Of a stretch of 6,715 bases of DNA, positions 1 to 5,840 are shown in pieces. Origin of the DNA: Chitinophagaceae bacterium. Lineage in GTDB: Bacteria > Bacteroidota > Bacteroidia > Chitinophagales > Chitinophagaceae. Positions within the stretch are counted from its first letter, which is position 1, and every line of letters starts with the position of its first letter. The stretch spans positions 1 through 6,715 of the forward strand of contig JAEUVL010000925.1 in assembly GCA_016786965.1 (NCBI GenBank). Direction: 5' to 3'. The notes beneath the pieces are model-generated. The model did no database searches. It was not told where the DNA came from and worked only from the letters and a program-made list of their open reading frames with translations. A program made the translations under genes and the position numbers.

Positions 1-594
1 CATGGCAATATCGCTGGCCCTTCTTACTTTATCGAATGTTCCCAGTTCACCGGTTTCTAAGATCACTTTTAATCTGGCGTTACCACAGGCTTCTTTTATT
101 GCTGCTATTTCATCAAATACAAAATTGTATTCCCCTGCATGAAACTTTCCCCGGCTGATCACCATGTCCACTTCGTCAGCCCCTTCATTCACGGCGTACC
201 TGGTATCTCTTATTTTAATGTCTTTAGGGGCTTGTCCGCTGGGGAAGGCAGTAGCTACAGAGGCCACTTTTATACCCGAATCGCCTAATGCTTTTTTGGC
301 CACTTTTACCATCGATGGATAAACACATATAGCCGCCACGGTCGGAATACCGTCCAGCGCATCATGCGGGTGCATGGCTTTGTAGCAAAGCTGCTTTACT
401 TTACCATCCGTGTCCTTTCCTTCCAGGGTGGTCAGGTCTATCATGTTGAGCACCAGCTTCAACCCGTTCATCTTGGTCTCTTTCTTGATGCTTCTTTTTG
501 TAAAGCGGGAGGCCCTTTCTTCCACTCCCACCTGGTCGATATGCGGCGAGAGGCTGAAATCAGGGATGATGATCCTTTCCTTTGTTACAGGCAT
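1..594 (-). CDS. deoC: Deoxyribose-phosphate aldolase, N-terminal part (3' end outside window)
   Basis: Cytosolic class I aldolase that cleaves 2-deoxyribose-5-phosphate to glyceraldehyde-3-phosphate and acetaldehyde in deoxynucleoside catabolism. Hand translation of the minus strand gives 198 codons without a stop from the ATG at 594 to base 1, so the gene continues past the left edge. Visible family landmarks are the MIDLTTLEGKDTD segment (residues 51-63), the VAAICVYP strand (about 86-93), ADEVDMVIS with D143 matching E. coli Asp102, and RLKVILETGEL with K176 matching E. coli Lys137. The Schiff-base lysine (E. coli Lys167) and Lys201 regions would lie beyond the window. Compared with the 259-residue E. 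coli enzyme there is an N-terminal extension of about 35-40 residues, consistent with a longer form of the family. The start is supported by an AGGA-like stretch (AAAAAGGAACT) directly before the ATG. It is divergent from the amidohydrolase gene, so it is probably not co-transcribed with it. Confidence 0.93.
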   Translation of the reverse strand, partial: MPVTKERIIIPDFSLSPHIDQVGVEERASRFTKRSIKKETKMNGLKLVLNMIDLTTLEGKDTDGKVKQLCYKAMHPHDALDGIPTVAAICVYPSMVKVAKKALGDSGIKVASVATAFPSGQAPKDIKIRDTRYAVNEGADEVDMVISRGKFHAGEYNFVFDEIAAIKEACGNARLKVILETGELGTFDKVRRASDIAM

Positions 595-614
595 AGTTCC
601 TTTTTCTTAGTGGT

Positions 615-622
615 CAAAAGTA
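615..622 (-). promoter_or_regulatory. Candidate Bacteroidota -7 promoter element for deoC
   Basis: Read on the minus strand the bases are TACTTTTG, an exact match to the TAnnTTTG -7 consensus of Bacteroidota housekeeping promoters. It lies 20 bases upstream of the deoC ATG, which would leave a very short leader. I do not see a convincing TTTG -33 element at the expected spacing, so the assignment rests on one short box plus position. Confidence 0.35.
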
Positions 623-744
623 AAACTAATTTATCTGTATTTATAATGTGTAAAGAATAAGCACTGTTGAATGAAAGGGAAATTGTATTTCGCCGTCAAA
701 GGGCCATATCTGCCGTTTACCCCTTTGAGAACGATGTCAACTAA

Positions 745-772
745 TTTTTTCGATAAAATCGTTTTTCGATAA
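745..772. repeat. Short direct repeat with internal inverted repeat upstream of the large amidohydrolase gene
   Basis: The 11-base unit TTTTTCGATAA occurs at 746-756 and again at 762-772, a 16-base period. Between them CGATAAAATCG (751-761) is a small inverted repeat with 4-base arms and a 3-base centre. It lies 24-50 bases before the ATG at 796, where a promoter or operator would be expected. It may be a regulator binding site, or just an AT-rich promoter region with chance repetition; the units are short. Confidence 0.4.
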
Positions 773-777
773 CTTTC
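770..777 (+). promoter_or_regulatory. Weak candidate -7 element for the amidohydrolase cluster
   Basis: TAACTTTC matches TAnnTTTG except for the last base. A T-run (747-750, TTTT) lies 19 bases upstream, where a TTTG -33 box would be expected. It overlaps the second copy of the TTTTTCGATAA repeat and ends 18 bases before the start codon. This is the best-placed promoter candidate for the plus-strand genes, but it is imperfect in both boxes. Confidence 0.25.
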
Positions 778-795
778 ACCAAAATCAACAACTGT

Positions 796-3700
796 ATGAG
801 AAAACTGAGGATGCTTTCTGTTACGGGACTGTCGCTGCTGCTTGCTGTGGCTGCATTTTCCCAGCCCACCTTTCCGGAAAATGGGGTGGCCGATCCCCGG
901 CACGGCTATTATGCATTTACCCACGCTACTATTGTAAAGGATGCTACCACCACCTTAACGGACGCAACGCTGATCATCAAAGACGGCCGTATTGTTTCCG
1001 CAGGCAGCGGTTTGAAAGTGCCGGCAGGTGCTGTGGAAATTGATTCCAAAGGCAAATACTTTTACCCTTCTTTCATTGATATCTATGCTGATTATGGGAT
1101 CGCCCAGCCACAACGGGCTGGCGGGGCCAACCAGTTCAATCCTTTACAACAACCGCAATTGGAAACGGCTACTAAAGGTGCTTATGGCTGGAACCAGGCA
1201 ATAAAAAGCGATGCGGAGGCATACAGGGTGTTTGCCGTGGATGATGCTAAAGCAAAGCCGCTCCGGGAAGCTGGTTTTGGTACCGTGCTTACTCATATCC
1301 GGGACGGTGCTGCCCGTGGCACCGGTGCTGTGGTTTCATTGGCCAATGAAAAAGAGAACCTCGTCATCATTAAAGAAAGGGCCTCTGCTCATTACTCTTT
1401 TAATAAAGGAACTTCCGGACAAAGCTATCCCGGTTCTATGATGGGTTATATTGCTTTGCTGCGTCAGACCTATCTCGATGCTCAATGGTACAAGAATAAA
1501 CCAGCCACAGAAGGACTGAACCTGACCCTGAAGGCCTGGAATGAAACACAGGACCTGCCTCAAATTTTTGAAGCCAATGATAAGTGGAATAATCTTCGTG
1601 CCGACAGGATCGGCGATGAGTTTGGTGTGCAGTATATCATTAAGGCCGGTCAGAATGAATACCAGCGTATAAAGGAAATGAAAGCTACTAATGCCACCTT
1701 CATTCTCCCGCTTAATTATCCGCAGGCCCAGGATGTGGAAGACCCCAACGATGCAAGGTTTGTTTCTCTGAATGATATGAAGCATTGGGAACTGGCCCCC
1801 ACTAATGCGGCTGCTTTTGAAAAAGCCGGTATCCCTTTTTGTCTTACTACGTCTGACCTCCGTAATGTGAATCTTTTCTGGAGCAGCCTGCGCAAAGCCA
1901 TGGAATATGGATTGAGTGAGAGCAAAGTAATGGAAGCACTGACCAAAACACCGGCAACTACACTGGGCATCTATGATAAAGTGGGAAGCCTTGATGCGGG
2001 TAAGCTTGCCAATTTTCTAATCACTAATGGTCCTGTCTTTAATGAGAAAACGATCATTTTACAAAACTGGGTACAGGGAATAAAATATGTGGTGAAAGAG
2101 GATGCTGCCAGTATAGCCGGTACTTATGCGCTGACAGTAACTACTCCCGCCGGAAAAGAGGACTATACCCTGGATGTGAAGAATGCCAGCACTGTGACCA
2201 TGTTTGCCAAAGACACTGTGAATTCCAAATTCAGTTTTGATGGTAAGCTGGTAAAGATCAGCTATGCCCCGATGGCCCGCCGCCAGCGTCCTCCAATACC
2301 CGACACGGCAAGAAGAGGCGGTGGTGGTTTTCCAAGAGGGGGTGGCGCTGAACAAGCGCTGCCGGTGACGGCTACCCGGCTTAGTGGGGTGAATAACGGA
2401 ACCGAATGGAACGGTACCGGTACCGACTCTCTGGGCAACCCGCTGACCTGGACAGCCACTTTAGTAAAACTGGCCGAAGTAAAGATGGATAGTGTAAAGA
2501 AAAAAGATATGCCTTCTGTTGGCAAAGTGGTTTATCCTTTTGAGCCCTTTGGTTGGGAGGATGGACAGCAACCCAAGCAGGAAACTATTTTGATAAAGAA
2601 TGCCACTGTATGGACGAATGAAAAGGAAGGAGTGGTGCAGAATGCAGATGTGCTGATAAAAAATGGCAAGATCGCTTCAGTAGGTAAAGGGCTGGCTGAT
2701 CCTGCAGCCAGGGTGATCGATGGAACAGGTAAGCATGTTACCCCCGGTATCATTGATGAACATTCGCATATTGCCGCTGCGTCTATTAATGAAGGCGGGC
2801 AATCTGTAACGTCTGAAGTACGCATTACCGATAACCTGAACCCTGATGATATTAATATCTATCGCCAGTTGAGCGGAGGTGTTACCTCTTCTCATATACT
2901 CCACGGTTCTGCCAATGTGATCGGTGGTCAGACACAACTGATCAAACTGCGCTGGGGAGCAAATGACGATGATCTGAAATTCAAAAACTGGCCCGGCCAG
3001 ATAAAATTCGCACTGGGTGAAAATGTGAAGAGAACTGCTTTTAATGCCGGTAATAACCGCTATCCTGATACAAGGATGGGAGTGGAGCAGGTCTTGATGG
3101 ATGCTTTCACCAGGGCAAAAGATTATCAAAAAGCCTGGAAAACATATAACGATGCGAAAGATAAAAAAGGACTGATCGCTCCAAGAAGAGACCTTGAACT
3201 GGATGCCCTGGTGGAAATTTTGGAAAAGAAACGATTTATCACCTGTCACTCATATGTTCAAAGTGAGATCAATGGTGCAATGGAAGTCGCCAATAAAATG
3301 GGCTATACTGTCAATACGTTCACCCATATATTGGAAGGATATAAAGTAGCGGACAAAATGCTGAAGCACGGTTCTTTTGCTTCTACCTTCTCCGACTGGT
3401 GGGCTTATAAAATGGAAGTGGAAGATGCCATTCCATACAATGCAGCGATCATGCAGAAAGTGGGACTGACAGTTGCTATTAACAGTGATGATGCGGAGAT
3501 GGCCCGCCGCCTGAACCAGGAAGCGGCTAAGATCGTGAAGTATGGTGGAGTAACAGAAGAGGAAGCCTTGAAAATGGTAACGCTCAATCCTGCCAAGATG
3601 CTGCATGTGGATGATAAAGTGGGAAGCCTGAAACCCGGTAAGGATGGTGATGTGGTATTGTGGAGCGACCACCCGCTGAGCATTTATGCTAAACCATTAT

Positions 3701-3918
3701 ACACCATCATCGATGGTACTATTTATTTTGACCGCCAGAAAGACGAGCAACTGCAAAAAGATGTGGATGCAGAGCGCCTGCGGTTGGTAAGAAAAATGAA
3801 CGGAGAGAAAAGAAGCGGAGCTCCGACCATCCCTGCACAGCCCAGTTACCAGATCATGCATACCTGCAGTGATCATGGGCATAGTCATGGGTTGCTGGTG
3901 ATTGATTCGGATGAGTAA
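796..3918 (+). CDS. Exported double-domain amidohydrolase; C-terminal domain catalytic, N-terminal domain degenerate
   Basis: Residues 1-22 form a signal peptide (MRKLR, hydrophobic core, likely cut after AFS before Gln23), so the protein is probably periplasmic. The 1040 residues hold two metal-dependent amidohydrolase modules (imidazolonepropionase-related, COG1228-like). The second, about 595-980, has the full ligand set: H656 and H658 (IIDEHSH), H818 (CHSY), H844 (FTHILEG) and D898 (INSDDAE); K737 in QIKFALGENVK may be a carboxylated bridging lysine. The first, about 38-435, has Y97 and D99 where HxH should be, E259 and G285 in place of the strand 5 and 6 histidines, and keeps only D354, so it is unlikely to bind metal normally. 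A beta-rich linker (about 440-580) carries an Arg/Gly-rich stretch at 495-518. The tail has a His/Cys cluster at 1022-1031. The start is fixed by an in-frame TAA at 754-756 with no other start between; there is no clear Shine-Dalgarno. The substrate is unknown: dipeptides, cyclic amides or similar are possible. Confidence 0.9.
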   Translation: MRKLRMLSVTGLSLLLAVAAFSQPTFPENGVADPRHGYYAFTHATIVKDATTTLTDATLIIKDGRIVSAGSGLKVPAGAVEIDSKGKYFYPSFIDIYADYGIAQPQRAGGANQFNPLQQPQLETATKGAYGWNQAIKSDAEAYRVFAVDDAKAKPLREAGFGTVLTHIRDGAARGTGAVVSLANEKENLVIIKERASAHYSFNKGTSGQSYPGSMMGYIALLRQTYLDAQWYKNKPATEGLNLTLKAWNETQDLPQIFEANDKWNNLRADRIGDEFGVQYIIKAGQNEYQRIKEMKATNATFILPLNYPQAQDVEDPNDARFVSLNDMKHWELAPTNAAAFEKAGIPFCLTTSDLRNVNLFWSSLRKAMEYGLSESKVMEALTKTPATTLGIYDKVGSLDAGKLANFLITNGPVFNEKTIILQNWVQGIKYVVKEDAASIAGTYALTVTTPAGKEDYTLDVKNASTVTMFAKDTVNSKFSFDGKLVKISYAPMARRQRPPIPDTARRGGGGFPRGGGAEQALPVTATRLSGVNNGTEWNGTGTDSLGNPLTWTATLVKLAEVKMDSVKKKDMPSVGKVVYPFEPFGWEDGQQPKQETILIKNATVWTNEKEGVVQNADVLIKNGKIASVGKGLADPAARVIDGTGKHVTPGIIDEHSHIAAASINEGGQSVTSEVRITDNLNPDDINIYRQLSGGVTSSHILHGSANVIGGQTQLIKLRWGANDDDLKFKNWPGQIKFALGENVKRTAFNAGNNRYPDTRMGVEQVLMDAFTRAKDYQKAWKTYNDAKDKKGLIAPRRDLELDALVEILEKKRFITCHSYVQSEINGAMEVANKMGYTVNTFTHILEGYKVADKMLKHGSFASTFSDWWAYKMEVEDAIPYNAAIMQKVGLTVAINSDDAEMARRLNQEAAKIVKYGGVTEEEALKMVTLNPAKMLHVDDKVGSLKPGKDGDVVLWSDHPLSIYAKPLYTIIDGTIYFDRQKDEQLQKDVDAERLRLVRKMNGEKRSGAPTIPAQPSYQIMHTCSDHGHSHGLLVIDSDE

Positions 3919-3934
3919 GAGTTCAGGAAGTTTG

Positions 3935-3957
3935 CTTGTTTCAGAAGTTTAAACAAG
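3935..3957 (+). other. Small hairpin after the large amidohydrolase gene
   Basis: CTTGTTT (3935-3941) and AAACAAG (3951-3957) form a 7-base-pair stem around a 9-base loop, 16 bases after the stop codon. The following bases (TTCTTTAAG) are not a proper T-run, so this is at best a leaky terminator or an mRNA-end stabiliser. An imperfect direct repeat (TTCAGgAAGTTT at 3922-3933 and TTCAGAAGTTT at 3940-3950) overlaps it. Transcription probably continues into the next genes. Confidence 0.35.
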
Positions 3958-3974
3958 TTCTTTAAGTATAAAAA
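3951..3974 (+). repeat. Imperfect flanking repeat, left copy
   Basis: AAACAA (3951-3956) is followed after 5 bases by TTAAGTATAAAAA (3962-3974). The same two blocks recur on the other side of the S23-like gene at 4431-4455, where the second block differs by one base and contains the start codon of the next gene. It overlaps the right arm of the 3935-3957 hairpin. It could be a trace of insertion or chance similarity in AT-rich spacer DNA. Confidence 0.35.
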
Positions 3975-3982
3975 TACCCCCT

Positions 3983-4384
3983 ATGGCAACTATCAAGAGA
4001 TTTGAAGAGATTATTTCATGGCAAAAAGCGAGAGAGTTAAATAAGATTATCGGGAAGCATATTGACGGTGGAAAATTTAAGAGAAGTTATAAACTCATAG
4101 ATCAGATTGAAAGGTCGGGAGGGTCAATAATGGATAATATCGCAGAAGGTTTTGAAAGAGGGGGTAATAGAGAGTTTCTGCAGTTTCTGTATATAGCAAA
4201 AGGGTCTTGTGGTGAATTCAGGTCTCAGTTGTATAGAGCCGTTGACAGGGAATATCTCAACCAGGTGGAATTCGACGAACTGTATAATATGGCAATGGAA
4301 GTGATCATCCTTTTGCAGAAATTGATAAATTATCTTGAACAAACTGAGTTAAAAGGCATAAAATATAAAAACAGAGAAAAGTAA
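3983..4384 (+). CDS. Four-helix-bundle protein, S23 / 23S rRNA intervening-sequence family
   Basis: 133 residues, close to the usual 115-130 of this family. Recognisable landmarks are FEEIISWQKAREL (7-19), QIERSGGSIMDNIAEGFERG (41-60), FLQFLYIAKGSCGEF (65-79) and a final amphipathic helix with LLQKLINYLEQ (110-120). No signal peptide, so it is cytosolic. Relatives are encoded inside intervening sequences of 23S rRNA genes, as free chromosomal genes, and as the Avd accessory protein of diversity-generating retroelements; the Avd type binds nucleic acid and reverse transcriptase, while the role of free copies is unknown. No rRNA or reverse transcriptase is visible here. Two 60-base blocks counted by hand gave 35 and 40 percent GC, against 62 percent in one block of the upstream gene, and it uses AGA and ATA codons freely, suggesting a separate origin. 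Gaps to both neighbours are 64 bases. No Shine-Dalgarno precedes the ATG. Confidence 0.9.
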   Translation: MATIKRFEEIISWQKARELNKIIGKHIDGGKFKRSYKLIDQIERSGGSIMDNIAEGFERGGNREFLQFLYIAKGSCGEFRSQLYRAVDREYLNQVEFDELYNMAMEVIILLQKLINYLEQTELKGIKYKNREK

Positions 4385-4392
4385 TCATGAGC

Positions 4393-4425
4393 TTCCGGAG
4401 TAAAAGAACAGGTGAACCTCCGGAA
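4393..4425 (+). other. Hairpin or dyad between the S23-like gene and the second amidohydrolase gene
   Basis: TTCCGGAG (4393-4400) and CTCCGGAA (4418-4425) form a perfect 8-base-pair stem around a 17-base loop. Each arm also contains the self-complementary TCCGGA, so this could equally be a two-site operator. No T-run follows (CCTGCAAACAAATAA), so it is not an intrinsic terminator. It ends 23 bases before the ATG at 4449 and could affect translation or mRNA processing. Confidence 0.5.
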
Positions 4426-4430
4426 CCTGC

Positions 4431-4455
4431 AAACAAATAAACTTAAGTATGAAAA
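4431..4455 (+). repeat. Imperfect flanking repeat, right copy
   Basis: AAACAA (4431-4436), 6 spacer bases, then TTAAGTATGAAAA (4443-4455), matching 12 of 13 bases of the block at 3962-3974. The ATG of the second amidohydrolase gene (4449-4451) lies inside this block; the left copy has ATA at that place, as a decayed copy of the gene start would. Confidence 0.35.
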
Positions 4456-5786
4456 AGCTAATCCTATTTGTAACAGCGTTTACAGCTTTAATTGATAGTT
4501 ATTCACAAGAAACTGTCCTGCCTGCCAAACCGCAGAAGGGTACCATGTACATTACCAACGCCACAATTCATGTTGGTAATGGTAAAGTGATCGAGAACGG
4601 TACCATCAAAATTAAAGATGGTAAGATAGAAGAAGTAGGAGCGAATATCACTGTTCCTGCCGGTGATGCCAACGTAGTGGATGCCAAAGGAAAACAAGTG
4701 TATCCCGGCCTGGTACTGCCAACCAGCACATTAGGTTTGGTAGAGATCAATGCTGTAAGGGCCACACAAGACTCTAGGGAAATAGGGGAGATGAATCCGA
4801 ATGTAAGAGCCCTGGTGGCCTACAATACAGACTCCAAAGTGATCAACACGCTTCGTTCCAATGGCATTTTGCTGGCGAATGTGGTACCGCAAGGAAGTTT
4901 TGTAGCCGGTTCATCCTCAGTAGTACAATTGGATGCCTGGAACTGGGAGGATGCTGCCTACAAAACAGATGCAGGTATTCATGTGTACTTTCCTACGCTG
5001 ATGCCACGCCCTGCATTCGGACGTTTTGGAGGCGGAGGTGGTGCCGGACCACAGGCCCCGCAACCAGACCCTGTGAAAGAAGGCCTGGAGAAAATAGAAG
5101 GATTGAAGACTTTCTTCAAGGAGGCAAAGGCTTATCATGCAGACGCCAATCATGAAGAAACCAATCTGAAATTTGAAGCGGTGAAAGGATTATTCAATAA
5201 GACACAGAAACTGTACATACATGCCAGCACTTCTAAGCAAATACTGGTAGCCCTGGATTTTGTAAAAGAATTTGGTCTGGATATGGTGATCGTTGGTGGC
5301 AGCGAAAGCTACCAACTGGCCGACCTGCTGAAAAAGCATAACGTATCCGTGATACTGCAGCAACCACACAGCCTGCCTACCGCCGAAGATGATGATGTGG
5401 ACCAGCCTTACAAAACAGCAGCGGCATTACAGAAGGCCGGTGTGCTGTTTGCCATCTCTGATGATGATGCACAAACCCGGGGCCGCAACCTGCCTTTCAA
5501 TGCAGGCACCGCTGCCGCCTATGGCCTTACAAAGGAAGAAGCACTGGCTGCGATCTCTTTGAACGCTGCTAAGATCATGGGGGTGGCAGATAAAACCGGC
5601 AGCATCGAAGTGGGCAAGGATGCCAATATCATAGTAAGCGATGGTGATATCCTGGATATGAGAACGAGTAACGTGACTGCCGCTTTTATCCAGGGCCGTA
5701 AGATAGATCTGACAGATAAACACAAGCTGCTGAATGACCGATTCGAACAAAAATATGATCTGAAACCAGTGAAGAAAGGTTTTTAG
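4449..5786 (+). CDS. Exported amidohydrolase-fold protein lacking most metal ligands
   Basis: 445 residues with an N-terminal signal peptide (MKKLILFVTAFTALI, likely cut after SYS before Gln20), hence probably periplasmic. The fold is read from the N-terminal beta-sandwich strand (MYITNATIHVGNGKVIENGTIKI cut here as residues 33-55), the PGL motif at 86-88 and a typical C-terminus with TKEEALAAISLNAAKIMG (361-378) and TGSIEVGKDANI (383-394). The place of HxH is taken by T92 and T94, and the strand 6 histidine by G283. H258 (YIHAST) and D338 (ISDDD) remain. It is closest in pattern to the degenerate N-terminal half of the 796-3918 protein: GGSESYQ (283-289) matches AGQNEYQ (284-290) there. A Gly/Pro-rich insert lies at 186-207. 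It probably belongs to the same transcription unit and may partner the larger protein. A catalytic role with an altered metal site cannot be excluded. Confidence 0.88.
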   Translation: MKKLILFVTAFTALIDSYSQETVLPAKPQKGTMYITNATIHVGNGKVIENGTIKIKDGKIEEVGANITVPAGDANVVDAKGKQVYPGLVLPTSTLGLVEINAVRATQDSREIGEMNPNVRALVAYNTDSKVINTLRSNGILLANVVPQGSFVAGSSSVVQLDAWNWEDAAYKTDAGIHVYFPTLMPRPAFGRFGGGGGAGPQAPQPDPVKEGLEKIEGLKTFFKEAKAYHADANHEETNLKFEAVKGLFNKTQKLYIHASTSKQILVALDFVKEFGLDMVIVGGSESYQLADLLKKHNVSVILQQPHSLPTAEDDDVDQPYKTAAALQKAGVLFAISDDDAQTRGRNLPFNAGTAAAYGLTKEEALAAISLNAAKIMGVADKTGSIEVGKDANIIVSDGDILDMRTSNVTAAFIQGRKIDLTDKHKLLNDRFEQKYDLKPVKKGF

Positions 5787-5809
5787 AAAACAGATCTTTG
5801 GAAATAGCT

Positions 5810-5840
5810 AAGCCGGGCAATGATGTTGTCCGGCTTTTTT
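5810..5840 (+). terminator. Rho-independent terminator of the amidohydrolase cluster
   Basis: AAGCCGGGCAA (5810-5820) pairs with TTGTCCGGCTT (5826-5836) through 11 base pairs including one G-U, with a TGATG loop, and runs into a T tract (5835-5840). It starts 24 bases after the TAG of the second amidohydrolase gene. Read from the other strand the same hairpin is followed only by TTAGCT, so it serves the plus-strand genes best. The T tract overlaps the stop codon of the convergent channel gene. Confidence 0.9.

Noticed and set aside
631..924. Open minus-strand frame across the intergenic region and the start of the large gene
   Set aside because: It overlaps the signal peptide coding region of a well-supported gene, has no recognisable domain and reads as a shadow frame.
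2412..2425. 14-base perfect palindrome CGGTACCGGTACCG inside the large amidohydrolase gene
   Set aside because: It encodes a Gly-Thr-Gly-Thr-like stretch in the beta-rich linker. GGTACC recurs elsewhere in Asn-Gly-Thr codons, so codon use explains it adequately.
2677..3249. Long open minus-strand frame (190 codons) inside the large amidohydrolase gene
   Set aside because: It lies opposite the conserved catalytic domain, and its translation is rich in His, Ile and Phe with no family pattern; it is a shadow of the plus-strand gene.
3935..3961. Intrinsic terminator after the large amidohydrolase gene
   Set aside because: The stem is only 7 base pairs and AT-rich, and no proper T-run follows, so I list it only as a hairpin.
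3983..4384. Avd gene of a diversity-generating retroelement
   Set aside because: No reverse transcriptase, template repeat or variable repeat is visible on either side; the neighbours are complete amidohydrolase genes.
3919..4448. rRNA intervening sequence context for the S23-like gene
   Set aside because: The flanks are protein genes and short spacers; no 23S rRNA sequence is recognisable.
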